64,000 nucleotides of DNA, taken from contig CALWIA010000015.1 of the NCBI GenBank assembly GCA_944380605.1, positions 1-64,000 of the forward strand. The letters run 5' to 3'. Both the position numbers and the translations under genes were made by a program. Under the pieces are notes generated by a model, which worked only from the letters and a program-made list of their open reading frames with translations, did no database searches and was not told where the DNA came from. Positions 27,915-37,174 of this stretch are shown here, piece by piece; within the stretch, counting starts at the first letter, position 1; the number at the start of each line of letters is the position of its first letter. Source of the DNA: an uncultured Lachnospiraceae bacterium. GTDB taxonomy: Bacteria; Bacillota; Clostridia; Lachnospirales; Lachnospiraceae.

Positions 27915-29108
27915 TTATTCGATAATGGAAACAACTCTTCCGGAACCAACAGTTCTGCCGCCTTCACGGATAGCGAAACGAAGACCCTGCTCCATAGCTA
28001 CGGGATGGATCAGTTCAACGGTCATCTCTACGTTATCACCAGGCATGCACATCTCAGTGCCGGCCGGCAGTTCGCAAACGCCGGTAACGTCGGTAGTTCT
28101 GAAGTAGAACTGCGGACGATAGTTGTTGAAGAACGGAGTATGACGGCCGCCCTCGTCCTTGGTCAGAACGTATACCTGAGCGGTAAACTTCTTATGGCAC
28201 TTTACAGAGCCGGGTTTGCACAGACACTGTCCTCTTTCGATTTCCGTTCTCTGTACGCCGCGCAGCAGAGCGCCGATGTTGTCGCCGGCCTGAGCCTCGT
28301 CCAGCAGCTTGCGGAACATCTCGATACCGGTTACAACGGTCTTGCGGACATCCTCGTGAATACCAACGATCTCAACTTCATCGTTCAGATGCAGAGCGCC
28401 GCGCTCTACTCTACCGGTAGCAACCGTACCACGGCCGGTGATGGTGAACACGTCCTCAACAGGCATCAGGAAGGGCTTATCCGTCTCACGAACAGGATCC
28501 GGAACCCACTCGTCAACAGCTTCCATCAGTTCGATGATCTTGTCACCCCACGGTCCCATGGGATCTTCCAGAGCCTTCAGAGCGGAACCCTGAATGATGG
28601 GAGTGTCATCGCCCGGGAACTCGTACTCGTTGAGCAGTTCACGGATTTCCATATCAACCAGCTCCAGCAGTTCGGGATCGTCAACCATATCGCACTTGTT
28701 CATGAATACTACGATATAGGGAACGCCTACCTGACGGGACAGCAGGATGTGCTCTCTGGTCTGAGCCATAACGCCATCGGTAGCGGCAACAACCAGGATC
28801 GCGCCGTCCATCTGAGCAGCGCCGGTGATCATGTTCTTAACGTAGTCCGCATGGCCGGGGCAGTCAACGTGCGCATAGTGTCTCTTGGGAGTCTCGTACT
28901 CAACGTGAGCGGTAGAAATCGTGATTCCACGCTCTCTCTCTTCCGGAGCCTTATCGATGTTCTCGAAAGCAACGGCTTCGCCGGTACCGTATCTCTCGTG
29001 CAGAGTCTTGGTAATCGCAGCAGTTAACGTGGTTTTGCCATGGTCTACGTGGCCGATGGTACCGATGTTACAATGCGGTTTGGTTCTTTCAAACTTTGCT
29101 TTTGCCAT
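27915..29108 (-). CDS. tuf: Elongation factor Tu
   Basis: This 397-residue GTPase delivers aminoacyl-tRNA. The sequence shows [22 protein letters not shown] and NKCDMVDD, the three main GTP-binding motifs, and the switch RERGITI. The C-terminal barrel ends [11 protein letters not shown]. It follows fusA after 139 bp that hold a separate promoter (29208-29236), so it is expected to be expressed independently and strongly. Confidence 0.99.
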   Translation of the reverse strand: MAKAKFERTKPHCNIGTIGHVDHGKTTLTAAITKTLHERYGTGEAVAFENIDKAPEERERGITISTAHVEYETPKRHYAHVDCPGHADYVKNMITGAAQMDGAILVVAATDGVMAQTREHILLSRQVGVPYIVVFMNKCDMVDDPELLELVDMEIRELLNEYEFPGDDTPIIQGSALKALEDPMGPWGDKIIELMEAVDEWVPDPVRETDKPFLMPVEDVFTITGRGTVATGRVERGALHLNDEVEIVGIHEDVRKTVVTGIEMFRKLLDEAQAGDNIGALLRGVQRTEIERGQCLCKPGSVKCHKKFTAQVYVLTKDEGGRHTPFFNNYRPQFYFRTTDVTGVCELPAGTEMCMPGDNVEMTVELIHPVAMEQGLRFAIREGGRTVGSGRVVSIIE

Positions 29109-29207
29109 TTTAAAACGTCCTCCTTGAATTGGCCCCTCTGGGCTTTTCTTTGTGACCGGCGCCCATAGGGGGACGCCCGGCCATACATTTACACCAGGCT
29201 AGAGTTT

Positions 29208-29236
29208 ATTATATGCGATTTGCACTTATTTTTCAA
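29208..29236 (-). promoter_or_regulatory. Promoter of tuf
   Basis: Minus-strand TTGAAA (29231-29236), 17-bp spacer, TATAAT (29208-29213) between fusA and tuf. The leader that follows includes a GC-rich hairpin (GCGTCC/GGGCGC with outer CCG/CGG, near 29160-29185). Confidence 0.83.
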
Positions 29237-29247
29237 GCCTGTAATCA

Positions 29248-31368
29248 TTATTTGCCTTTTCTTTCAGCAATAACTTTTTCCTGAACGGACTTGGGAACCG
29301 GCTCGTATTTCTCAAAGAACATGGAGTAGTTTCCGCGGCCCTGGGTTCTGGAACGAAGGTCTGTGGAATAGCCGAACATTTCGGACAGGGGAACATAGGC
29401 GCGGATCATCTTGCCGCCTCCGATGTCGTCCATACCCTCGATGCGGCCCCGGCGGGAGTTGATATCGCCGATGACATCGCCCATGTATTCCTCAGGCATG
29501 GTTACTTCCACCTTCATGATGGGTTCCAGCAGAATGGGGTTGGCCTTCTGCATAGCGTCCTTGAACGCCAGAGAACCGGCGATCTTGAATGCCATTTCGT
29601 TGGAGTCTACCTCGTGGTAAGATCCGTCAAATACGGTAGCATGGATGCCCAATACCGGGAAGCCTCCCAGGATACCGGCCTTGGACGCCTCTTCGATACC
29701 TGCGCCGACCGCCGGAATGTATTCCTTGGGAATCGCGCCGCCCACAACGGTGGAATCGAACTTGAAGGTCTCCTCCGCGTTGGCGTCCATGGGTTCGAAG
29801 TGTACCTTACAGTGACCGTACTGGCCGCGGCCGCCGGACTGCTTGGCGTACTTGCTGTCCACATCCACCGCCTTGGTAAAGGTTTCCTTATAGGCAACCT
29901 GCGGAGCGCCTACGTTGGCTTCCACGTTGAACTCACGCAGCAGACGGTCTACGATGATTTCCAGATGCAGCTCGCCCATACCGGAAATAATGGTCTGGCC
30001 GGTCTCCGGATCGGTCTTGGCGCGGAACGTGGGATCTTCCTCCGCCAACTTCGCCAGCGCCTCGCCCATTTTGCCCTGACCGGCTTTGGTCTTGGGCTCG
30101 ATGGCGATATCGATAACCGGCTCCGGGAATTCCATGGATTCCAGGATAACCGGATGCTGCTCGTCACAGATGGTGTCGCCGGTGGTGGTGGTCTTGAAAC
30201 CTACCGCAGCGGCGATGTCACCGGAATATACCTTTTCCAGTTCCTGTCTCTTGTTGGCATGCATCTGCAGAATACGGCCCACACGCTCCTTCTTGCCCTT
30301 GGTGGCGTTCAGCACGTAGGAGCCGGAATTCATGGTACCGGAGTACACACGGAAGAATGCCAGCTTACCCACGAAGGGGTCGGTCATGATCTTGAAGGCC
30401 AGAGCGGAGAAGGGCTCTTCGTCGGAAGAGTGGCGCACCACCTCGTTGCCTTCCATATCCACGCCTTTGATGGGCGGAATATCGGTAGGAGCAGGCATAT
30501 ATTCCAGAACCGCGTCCAGCAGCTTCTGTACGCCTTTGTTCCGGTAAGCGGAACCGCAGCATACGGGAATCGCCTTGCATTCGCAGGTGGCCTTTCTCAG
30601 GGCCTTCTTCATGTCGTCTACGGATGGCTCCTCACCCTCCAGATACTGCATCATCAGATCGTCATCCAGTTCGCAGATCTTCTCTACCAGCTCGGTCCGG
30701 TACAGCTCCGCGTCGTCCTTCATATCATCCGGAATGTCCACAACGGAGATGTCCTCGCCCTTGTCATCGTTGTAGATGTAAGCCTTCATCTCAAACAGGT
30801 CGATGATTCCCTTGAACTCATCTTCCTTGCCGATGGGCAGCTGCAGGCAGATGGCATTCTTGCCCAGACGGGTGCGGATCTGCTCTACGGCGCCGTAGAA
30901 ATCAGCGCCCAGGATATCCATCTTGTTGATAAACGCCATACGGGGTACGTTGTAGGTATCCGCCTGACGCCATACATTTTCAGACTGAGGTTCCACACCG
31001 CCCTTTGCGCAGAAGACGCCTACCGCGCCGTCCAGAACACGCAGAGAACGCTCTACTTCTACCGTAAAGTCAACGTGTCCAGGAGTATCAATAATATTGA
31101 TACGATGCTCCAGCGCGCCGGGTTTCTTTTTGCAGAACTCCTGAAGGGTCCAGTGGCAGGTGGTCGCAGCGGAAGTGATGGTAATGCCTCGCTCCTGCTC
31201 CTGTTCCATCCAGTCCATAGTGGCCGTACCTTCATGAGTATCACCGATTTTGTAGTTTACGCCAGTATAGTACAGAATCCGCTCGGTCAGCGTGGTCTTG
31301 CCCGCGTCGATATGAGCCATGATTCCGATATTCCTGGTTCTCTCTAACGGATATTCTCTTCCAGCCAA
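29248..31368 (-). CDS. fusA: Elongation factor G
   Basis: This 706-residue translocase GTPase has normal length. It begins [26 protein letters not shown]. The G motifs are [17 protein letters not shown] and NKMD. The domain IV region contains the conserved SGGRGQYGH loop. It sits 15 bp after rpsG in the str operon. Identification is secure. Confidence 0.99.
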   Translation of the reverse strand: MAGREYPLERTRNIGIMAHIDAGKTTLTERILYYTGVNYKIGDTHEGTATMDWMEQEQERGITITSAATTCHWTLQEFCKKKPGALEHRINIIDTPGHVDFTVEVERSLRVLDGAVGVFCAKGGVEPQSENVWRQADTYNVPRMAFINKMDILGADFYGAVEQIRTRLGKNAICLQLPIGKEDEFKGIIDLFEMKAYIYNDDKGEDISVVDIPDDMKDDAELYRTELVEKICELDDDLMMQYLEGEEPSVDDMKKALRKATCECKAIPVCCGSAYRNKGVQKLLDAVLEYMPAPTDIPPIKGVDMEGNEVVRHSSDEEPFSALAFKIMTDPFVGKLAFFRVYSGTMNSGSYVLNATKGKKERVGRILQMHANKRQELEKVYSGDIAAAVGFKTTTTGDTICDEQHPVILESMEFPEPVIDIAIEPKTKAGQGKMGEALAKLAEEDPTFRAKTDPETGQTIISGMGELHLEIIVDRLLREFNVEANVGAPQVAYKETFTKAVDVDSKYAKQSGGRGQYGHCKVHFEPMDANAEETFKFDSTVVGGAIPKEYIPAVGAGIEEASKAGILGGFPVLGIHATVFDGSYHEVDSNEMAFKIAGSLAFKDAMQKANPILLEPIMKVEVTMPEEYMGDVIGDINSRRGRIEGMDDIGGGKMIRAYVPLSEMFGYSTDLRSRTQGRGNYSMFFEKYEPVPKSVQEKVIAERKGK

Positions 31369-31383
31369 TTGTGGTTCCTCCTA

Positions 31384-31854
31384 TTAGAATCTGTAATGCG
31401 CAAATGCCTTGTTTGCCTCTGCCATCTTGTGCATGTCTTCTTTCTTCTTTACAGAAGCGCCGGTGTTGTTTGCGGCATCCATGATCTCGTTGGCCAGTCT
31501 CTCCTCCTGGGTCTTCTCGCCTCTCTTGCGGGAGTAGGCGGTCAGCCAGCGAAGAGCCAGCGCCTGTCTTCTCTCCGGCTTTACCTCGATGGGCACCTGG
31601 TAGGTGGCACCGCCGATACGTTTTGCCTTTACTTCCAGAACAGGCATGATGTTGTTCATTGCTTCTTCAAATACTTCTACGGCTTCTTTGCCGGTCTTGT
31701 CAGCGACCCGTTCAAAAGCGCCGTATACGATCTTCTGGGCAACACCCTTCTTGCCATCCAGCATGATGTTGTTGATCAGCTTGGTTACAACCTTGTTGTT
31801 GTAAATCGGGTCTGCCAATACGTCTCTTTTCTGAGTATGTCCCTTACGCGGCAC
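31384..31854 (-). CDS. rpsG: Small ribosomal subunit protein S7 (uS7)
   Basis: This 156-residue head protein near the E site starts with a GTG at 31854 ([19 protein letters not shown]) and has AAGGAGGG seven bases upstream. The RNA-binding segment [18 protein letters not shown] is intact. The 176-bp gap to rpsL (31855-32030) holds no gene and no firm signal. Confidence 0.98.
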   Translation of the reverse strand: MPRKGHTQKRDVLADPIYNNKVVTKLINNIMLDGKKGVAQKIVYGAFERVADKTGKEAVEVFEEAMNNIMPVLEVKAKRIGGATYQVPIEVKPERRQALALRWLTAYSRKRGEKTQEERLANEIMDAANNTGASVKKKEDMHKMAEANKAFAHYRF

Positions 31855-32030
31855 GTTACTTCCCTCCTTAACTATATCGCAGGCATGAAACCCGCGAAGT
31901 TTAATTCATCGGTACTCACATGTTTCCATAAAATGTGTGCGTGCACGGCATTGTTTCTATATTCCTGCAACCTACAGGTCAATATCACGAATCCGGCACT
32001 AACATTCTACTGCTGTTAGTAGTACTGGTT

Positions 32031-32450
32031 TTACTTTTTGTCTTTCGGTCTCTTGGCGCCGTACTTGGAACGGGCCTGCTTTCTGTTGGCCACGCCTGCG
32101 GTATCCAGAGTTCCTCTTACAATGTGGTATCTGGTACCGGGAAGGTCTTTGACTCTTCCGCCGCGGATCAGAACAACGCTGTGCTCCTGCAGGTTGTGTC
32201 CCTCACCCGGAATGTAGCTGGTCACTTCGATGCCGTTAGAAAGACGTACTCTGGCGATCTTACGAAGAGCAGAGTTAGGCTTCTTCGGGGTCGCGGTCTT
32301 TACTGCGGTGCATACGCCTCTCTTCTGAGGAGAAGAAATGTTGGTCGCGCGCTTCTGTAAGGAGTTGTAGCCTCTCTGCAGAGCCGGAGCCGTGGACTTC
32401 TTAACGGAAGTCTGTCTTCCCTTTCTCACTAACTGGTTAAATGTTGGCAT
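32031..32450 (-). CDS. rpsL: Small ribosomal subunit protein S12 (uS12)
   Basis: This 139-residue decoding-centre protein starts at [12 protein letters not shown] (32450), where CAGGAGGTG lies seven bases upstream; a longer in-frame start at 32516 lacks support. [11 protein letters not shown] and GGRVKDLPG retain the lysines whose mutation gives streptomycin resistance elsewhere, so this is a wild-type form. It is the first gene of the str operon. Confidence 0.97.
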   Translation of the reverse strand: MPTFNQLVRKGRQTSVKKSTAPALQRGYNSLQKRATNISSPQKRGVCTAVKTATPKKPNSALRKIARVRLSNGIEVTSYIPGEGHNLQEHSVVLIRGGRVKDLPGTRYHIVRGTLDTAGVANRKQARSKYGAKRPKDKK

Positions 32451-32501
32451 TTGTTTCACCTCCTGTGATATTGTCTGCGGTTGCTGTAAATCAGCTTTTT
32501 T

Positions 32502-32530
32502 GCACACAAAAAACAACGTTTTTTGCGCGC
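32502..32530 (-). other. 5'-terminal hairpin of the str-operon mRNA
   Basis: GCGCGCAAAAAAC pairs with GTTTTTTGTGTGC across a 3-nt loop (13 pairs, two G-U), starting at about the predicted transcription start. It lacks a T-run tail, so it is not a terminator; a stabilising or regulatory role is inference. Confidence 0.55.
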
Positions 32531-32536
32531 TTTCTC

Positions 32537-32565
32537 ATTATATATGGATTCCCGCCGTGTGTCAA
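32537..32565 (-). promoter_or_regulatory. Sigma-A promoter of the str operon
   Basis: Perfect TTGACA (32560-32565), 17-bp spacer, perfect TATAAT (32537-32542) on the minus strand, upstream of rpsL. Confidence 0.92.
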
Positions 32566-32600
32566 GAGCTAATTTTTACAGCGGAAGACGCCAAAAAGCC

Positions 32601-33464
32601 TTATTCTGCCGGCGTCGGCGGATAAATGGACCGGTCAAATCCATGGCTGCCGTAGGGCATGCCGGAAGTCACATGGCGGTTGGAATAGTCCAGCAGTTCC
32701 TGGTCCGTCAGCAGGCAGAAAGTGCCGCCGGCGGAACGGGGCGTGGTGTCAAAATGGTACCATCCGTCTCCGCAGTTGATCAGATTCCACCAGTGATGGC
32801 CGTCCAGCCGCACCACCTCGATGCTGGGAATGCCGGCGCGGCTCAAAAGCGCCAGGGAAACGGAATAATAGGTGTAGCAGTCGCCGGATTTTCTTCGGAA
32901 TCCGTCATAGGCCGCCTTCACCCAGTCGCCCTTTTCCGACCGGTTCACATAGCGCAGATTTCCCCGCACCCAGGAATAGATGGCCCTGGCCTTTTCTTCC
33001 AGGCTCATGGAGTCGTTGGTAATGCCCGCCAGCACCTCGTCGGCCATGGCGTCCACGCTGTGGTGCATTTCAGACTTTTCTTCTTCCGGCGGAATCTCCG
33101 TCGGCGCCTTGTAAGAAGTCAGACAGACACCGCCGGGGCCGAAGGTGTACTGCAGGCCATCAATGGTCAGCGTCGTGTCCGCCGCCATGGCGCCGCTGTC
33201 GTCGGTCCAGTATTTCTGTCCGTTCCAGTTGATCCAGCCGGTGACCATATAGCCGTCGGCGTCAAAGTAATACCACTTGTCTTCGATTTCCTTCCAGCAG
33301 GAAATGGGATGGGATCCGTCGGTATTGATGTAATACCACCTTCCATCTTCTTCCTGCATCCACCGGTCCGTAACGCCGGGTCCGATTTCCTCTGCCTGCG
33401 CCGGCACGGTCCACAGCATCAGAAACGCCGCTGCCAGCAGAACCATGTTTCTCTTTTTCATCAT
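32601..33464 (-). CDS. Secreted transglutaminase-like protein with cell-wall-binding repeats
   Basis: This 287-residue protein has a signal peptide (MMKKRNMVLLAAAFLMLWTVPAQA) and then two to three WYY-x-x-x-x-G-type wall-binding repeats (residues 35-95). From about 135 to 250 comes a transglutaminase-like fold: GDCYTYYS with Cys196, GHHWWN with His224, and YHFDTT with Asp239, a complete Cys-His-Asp triad. Such secreted domains act as cysteine proteases or cross-linkers; the target is unknown. It is the last of six genes reading from dltA, 38 bp after the lipoprotein. No clear terminator is visible before the str promoter. Confidence 0.85.
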   Translation of the reverse strand: MMKKRNMVLLAAAFLMLWTVPAQAEEIGPGVTDRWMQEEDGRWYYINTDGSHPISCWKEIEDKWYYFDADGYMVTGWINWNGQKYWTDDSGAMAADTTLTIDGLQYTFGPGGVCLTSYKAPTEIPPEEEKSEMHHSVDAMADEVLAGITNDSMSLEEKARAIYSWVRGNLRYVNRSEKGDWVKAAYDGFRRKSGDCYTYYSVSLALLSRAGIPSIEVVRLDGHHWWNLINCGDGWYHFDTTPRSAGGTFCLLTDQELLDYSNRHVTSGMPYGSHGFDRSIYPPTPAE

Positions 33465-33502
33465 ACTGACCTCCTTTGCCCGCCGCCCGTTTCCGCGGCT
33501 TC

Positions 33503-34225
33503 TTATTCTGTAATCGCCGTGTACTCTACCGATTCCACAATGCCGTCCGTTACAATAAAGGACAGCGTGGACTGGTCTTTCGTATAGGTATAAACGCCGA
33601 ATTCTTCTGTGTACTGGTCTCCGTAGGCCGCCAGCACCTCGTCCAGGGAGGAGCCTATGCGGATGCCCTCCGGCGTCGATACGGCGTCACTGGTAAAGTA
33701 GATGGAATTTACGTAGTCCACATCATCCTTCGGATAGGTGTACAGGTCAAATCCGGCATAGCTGTAGATCTTGTCCAGCCCCTGGAACGCGCAGCTCTCC
33801 GTCTCTATATAATTGTCCCAGCCGCCGAGGGCCGCCACCACCGGAGCCGCTTCCTGGTTCATGCCGATGGCCACGCCGCCGGACTGGAATACAAATCCGG
33901 CAAGGTCTGCCGCCGCAGCCGTTTCCGCGGCCTGGGCAGAACTTTCCGCTTCGGTCTCCGCCTCGCCGCTCTCCTGACTCTCTGCGGCCGCTTCCGTCTC
34001 TTCCTCAGCCGCCTCTGTCTCTTCCGCTGCCGCCTCGGTCTCTTCCTCCGTGGCTTCCGTCTCTTCCGCTGCCGCCTCCGTCTCTTCCGCCGCGGCTTCC
34101 GTCTCCGCCTCTGTCTGGCTCTCCTGGGTCTGCGCCGTCTCCTGCGCCGCTTCCGTTCCGGAGCAGCCTGCCGTCTGCACTGCCAGCGCCAGTACCGCCG
34201 CCGCCAGCCAATACTTCTTTCTCAT
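33503..34225 (-). CDS. Lipoprotein with an acidic Ala-Glu-Thr repeat region
   Basis: This 240-residue protein has a lipobox ending AVQTAGC with Cys21, so it should be lipid-anchored outside the membrane. Residues of about 25-100 are a low-complexity stretch of AAEETEA units, probably an extended spacer through the wall. Residues 110-240 form a compact domain (SGGVAIGMNQEAAPVVAALGG..., GIRIGSSLDEVLAAYGD) containing two copies of a short I-G-x-x-x-D/Q-E-V-like motif. I do not recognise the family. It sits between the SGNH gene (5-bp gap) and the transglutaminase gene. Confidence 0.8.
   Translation of the reverse strand: MRKKYWLAAAVLALAVQTAGCSGTEAAQETAQTQESQTEAETEAAAEETEAAAEETEATEEETEAAAEETEAAEEETEAAAESQESGEAETEAESSAQAAETAAAADLAGFVFQSGGVAIGMNQEAAPVVAALGGWDNYIETESCAFQGLDKIYSYAGFDLYTYPKDDVDYVNSIYFTSDAVSTPEGIRIGSSLDEVLAAYGDQYTEEFGVYTYTKDQSTLSFIVTDGIVESVEYTAITE
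33970..34108 (-). repeat. Low-complexity coding repeats in the lipoprotein gene
   Basis: Imperfect units of about 21 bp encode AAEETEA variants, at least six in a row. Such tracts can change length by slippage. The frame is kept throughout. Confidence 0.75.
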
Positions 34226-34230
34226 GTCGT

Positions 34231-35298
34231 TTACTCCTCTTCTTCACTGAATTTTCTTATATAACCGTATTCCTGCAGCTCCTGTTCCTGCTGCGCCTGC
34301 ATCTGATGATAAAATTCCGTCTTTTCCTGCCATACGGCGGCCAGGTCCGCCTCCTGCCGGTGATCTTCCAGCCCGTATTCCTGCTGCAGGATCTTTCCAA
34401 AATACCGGGACAGCTTTTCCGCTCCGGAGAGATTCAGATGCAGCCCGCCGTCGTAGGTGTCCGTAGCAAAATCCAGCCCCACTTCTTCCTGCAGATCCAG
34501 GAAGTTGATGTAGGGCACCTGGTTGTCCCTGGCGTATTCCTCCATCTGCTGGTCCCATTCTTCATACCAGGCCGGATACAGCGACGGCGCTTTGATCAGA
34601 ATCAGCTGAATGCCGTTTTCCCTGCACAGCCCGGTGATCTTATCCAGATACGCGTAGGCCGTGTCCCCGAACTGATAATTTCCCAGCTTCTTCGGCTTGG
34701 GAAAGGTGCCGGCAGGCTTTTCGTCCACCCGCATATAGTAGCCGTTGTGGGAAACCTTGTCTTTGTGAAACAGATAGGTCCAGTCGTCCGCCGTCAGCTC
34801 GCTCCAGCGGGAATGGTACCGCAGCAGCGGGAATACGTAATCCAGGAAATTTTCCTCTTCTGTCATGGACGCCAGCACGTCCCGCACCTTGGACATGGAC
34901 CAGCGCATGCCGTCCAGCGTCATCCGGTTGTAGGACTCTCTCTGGGGTTCGTTGTACTGCATGGACAGGACGTTGAACACCACCACTTCCGGCGTCTCAT
35001 ACTGCAGCGTCTCTTCCAGCAGGTAGTAGGACTGCCAGATCAGCTGCTGGGCGCTGCCCCGGATATAACTGGTAATCCCGTATTCCTCCCAAAGGGTAAT
35101 GGGAGAAAAATTCTCATATACTTCGCAGTCGCCGATGAAAATCACATCGTGGTCCGTGGTCTCCTGGTAGTACTCGGCAATCAGCGCGCCTTCCACAATC
35201 CGGCCCATGTACTTGGGCTCCAGCAGGCGGGTGAGGAAAGCCAGACTCCCCACGACTATCGCCGCCATAACCGCGGCCATCATCCGTTTTCGTCTCAT
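34231..35298 (-). CDS. SGNH-fold protein in the dlt operon, DltD analogue
   Basis: This 355-residue protein has a single N-terminal membrane segment (residues 7-24) and an extracellular SGNH-hydrolase-like domain. Block I reads FIGDCEVYENFSP, so the usual catalytic Ser is Cys58. The Asp-His pair is present as DGGLHLNLSG (Asp283, His287). It occupies the place of dltD, whose product takes part in the last step of D-alanine transfer to teichoic acids, but overall it does not read as classical DltD. The SGNH assignment is firm; its role as acyl-transfer partner of the MBOAT protein is inferred from the operon. Confidence 0.8.
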   Translation of the reverse strand: MRRKRMMAAVMAAIVVGSLAFLTRLLEPKYMGRIVEGALIAEYYQETTDHDVIFIGDCEVYENFSPITLWEEYGITSYIRGSAQQLIWQSYYLLEETLQYETPEVVVFNVLSMQYNEPQRESYNRMTLDGMRWSMSKVRDVLASMTEEENFLDYVFPLLRYHSRWSELTADDWTYLFHKDKVSHNGYYMRVDEKPAGTFPKPKKLGNYQFGDTAYAYLDKITGLCRENGIQLILIKAPSLYPAWYEEWDQQMEEYARDNQVPYINFLDLQEEVGLDFATDTYDGGLHLNLSGAEKLSRYFGKILQQEYGLEDHRQEADLAAVWQEKTEFYHQMQAQQEQELQEYGYIRKFSEEEE

Positions 35299-35310
35299 CT
35301 CTTCCCTCTC

Positions 35311-36903
35311 CTAAAATTGATTGTAGATAAACTGGCTGGAATCGTAGCCTACGCCGTAGGCGCCCAGGACCAGGGTGCACAGAAACAGCCCGTACACCGC
35401 CGCCCAGCGGACCGCCGCCGGCTTCCGGGACAGCATTTCCCGGACGCTTCCTTTTCTGCCCAGCAGGCTGGCTCCCACCAGCACAACAGTGCCTGCCGTC
35501 AGCACGCCGTAGTCCGCCGCCGTCAGCCCCAGGCTCATCAGCCGTCCATCAAACAGCTGGGAAGGGCGGGAATGCAAAAGCATATCGCCGAACATGCGAA
35601 ACGTCAGAGGCACGTCCCGGTAGCAGTCCAGCATCCGCAGGCTGCTCATCAGAAGCACCGTGCGCACCACCTGGAACAGCCGGTATCCGAAGGTGCCGTC
35701 CACATGGAACCGGCGGTGAAACCGGGCATACAGCGGCTCGCACTCCTGGGAAAGAATGATAATCAGGCCGTTTAACAGGCCCCACACCACAAAGTTCCAG
35801 CTGGCGCCGTGCCAGATGCCGGTGGTAAACCACACCGCCAGGCTGGCCATGTACACCGGCATCCGCTTTCCCACGTAATCGCCCAGATGCTTCCGGCTAA
35901 ACCGGGAAAGATTCAGCATCGGCTGGCATACCGACACCGGATAGAAAATGTATTCCGTAAACCAGGAACCCAGGCTGATGTGCCACCGCCGCCAGTATTC
36001 GGCAATGTTTTTGGAAAAATACGGACGCAGGAAGTTTTCTTTCACGCGGATGCCCAGCACCTGAGCAATGCCTATGGTGATGTCGATGCCGCCGGTAAAG
36101 TCGGCGTACAGCTGCAGCGCGTAAAACATCATGCCGACGAAGACATAGATGCCTCCGTAGGTCTGGGGATCTCCCACAATGGCGGTCACGCCGGTGAGCA
36201 TCCGGTCGGCGATCACCAGCTTTTTAAAATACCCCCACAGCATCCGCTCCAGTCCGAAGGCGATTTCCTGCCGATCCGGCTTATGAGGAGAAAACAGCGT
36301 CTCCTTCATGTCGTCAAACCGGTTGATGGGACCCTGCACCAGCTGGGGGAAAAAAGACACAAACAGCGCCAGTTTTCCCAGGCTCTGTTCCGCCGGATAC
36401 TTGGCCCGGTAGACGTCAATCAGATACCCCATGGTTATAAAGGTATAAAACGAGATGCCCAGGGGCAGCAGAAGATCTGCCGTGGGAACCTGCCTGGCGC
36501 TTCCTGCCGCCGAAAGCAGCAGGTTCACGTTGTGGATGGCAAAATTGGTATATTTCAGCACTGCCAGAATGCCGAAGTTCAGAAGCAGCCCGGCCAGCAG
36601 CAGGCGGCGCTGCCTGCGCTTGATACCTGCCTTGTAGTCCTTGCGCTGCTCCCGGCTCATTTCTTTTTTATGTTCCTTCAGATAGGATTCCTGCTGCATG
36701 TGGTACGCCCCGATGCGCCGGGCCAGCACATAGGTGCTGACTGTGGTCACCAGAATGAACACGCAGTTTTTCCAGCCGGAGGCCAGGTAAAACACGTACC
36801 CCGCCGCCAGCAGCAGACGCCACTGCCACCGGGCCGGCACCGTATAATAGAGCGCAAACAGCAGAAATACAAATCCGATAAACGTATAGGACGTAAACAG
36901 CAT
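35311..36903 (-). CDS. dltB: MBOAT-family membrane O-acyltransferase DltB
   Basis: This 530-residue polytopic protein has about eleven hydrophobic segments. The MBOAT core is visible: LPLGISFYTFITMGYLIDVYR, NFLRPYFSKNIAEYWRRWHISLGSWFTEYIFYPV, and the catalytic-His segment WFTTGIWHGASWNFVVWGLLNG. It would move D-alanine from the carrier protein across the membrane. It is 15 bp after dltC and precedes the SGNH gene. It is longer than typical DltB (about 400), with extra C-terminal membrane segments, as in many Clostridia. Partners alone separate it from other MBOATs. Confidence 0.85.
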   Translation of the reverse strand: MLFTSYTFIGFVFLLFALYYTVPARWQWRLLLAAGYVFYLASGWKNCVFILVTTVSTYVLARRIGAYHMQQESYLKEHKKEMSREQRKDYKAGIKRRQRRLLLAGLLLNFGILAVLKYTNFAIHNVNLLLSAAGSARQVPTADLLLPLGISFYTFITMGYLIDVYRAKYPAEQSLGKLALFVSFFPQLVQGPINRFDDMKETLFSPHKPDRQEIAFGLERMLWGYFKKLVIADRMLTGVTAIVGDPQTYGGIYVFVGMMFYALQLYADFTGGIDITIGIAQVLGIRVKENFLRPYFSKNIAEYWRRWHISLGSWFTEYIFYPVSVCQPMLNLSRFSRKHLGDYVGKRMPVYMASLAVWFTTGIWHGASWNFVVWGLLNGLIIILSQECEPLYARFHRRFHVDGTFGYRLFQVVRTVLLMSSLRMLDCYRDVPLTFRMFGDMLLHSRPSQLFDGRLMSLGLTAADYGVLTAGTVVLVGASLLGRKGSVREMLSRKPAAVRWAAVYGLFLCTLVLGAYGVGYDSSQFIYNQF

Positions 36904-36918
36904 GGTCCCTGCCGCCGC

Positions 36919-37155
36919 TTAATCTTCGTCTTCCAGACGGCGCACCAGATCCCACAGCGCCTCCGCCGAATTGAAGTTCTCCGGAACGATCTGCTCCGCT
37001 CCGATCTTGACGTCAAACGCGTCGCTGATCTCCGCGATAATGGTGACGATATCGAAGGAATCCAGAATTCCATCGTCGATCAGCGTGTCACAGGTTTCAA
37101 AGTCCACATCCGGGTGCAGATCCTGCAGAATTGCCAAAATCTCATCCATACTCAT
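36919..37155 (-). CDS. dltC: D-alanyl carrier protein DltC
   Basis: This 78-residue acyl-carrier protein has the phosphopantetheine site GILDSFDIVTII (Ser33). Helices and acidic surface are typical for the family. It lies 19 bp after dltA, so the ligase that charges it is co-expressed. Confidence 0.9.
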   Translation of the reverse strand: MSMDEILAILQDLHPDVDFETCDTLIDDGILDSFDIVTIIAEISDAFDVKIGAEQIVPENFNSAEALWDLVRRLEDED

Positions 37156-37174
37156 TTTCTCCTTTGTCTTTCTC

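Noticed and set aside
29614..31347. A 577-codon plus-strand open frame opposite fusA
   Set aside because: Antisense shadow of EF-G; no ribosome site and no recognisable motifs.
31855..32030. TTGACC...TATAGA in the rpsL-rpsG gap as a promoter for rpsG-fusA
   Set aside because: Spacing is 15 bp and the -10 is weak; no further support, so no promoter is claimed.
32582..32615. GACGCC/GGCGTC stem after the transglutaminase gene as a terminator
   Set aside because: The T-rich stretch lies in the loop, not after the stem, so it is not a valid rho-independent terminator.
33970..34108. Short regular repeats as a CRISPR-like array
   Set aside because: They are in frame, without unique spacers, and encode an Ala-Glu-Thr tract in a lipoprotein.
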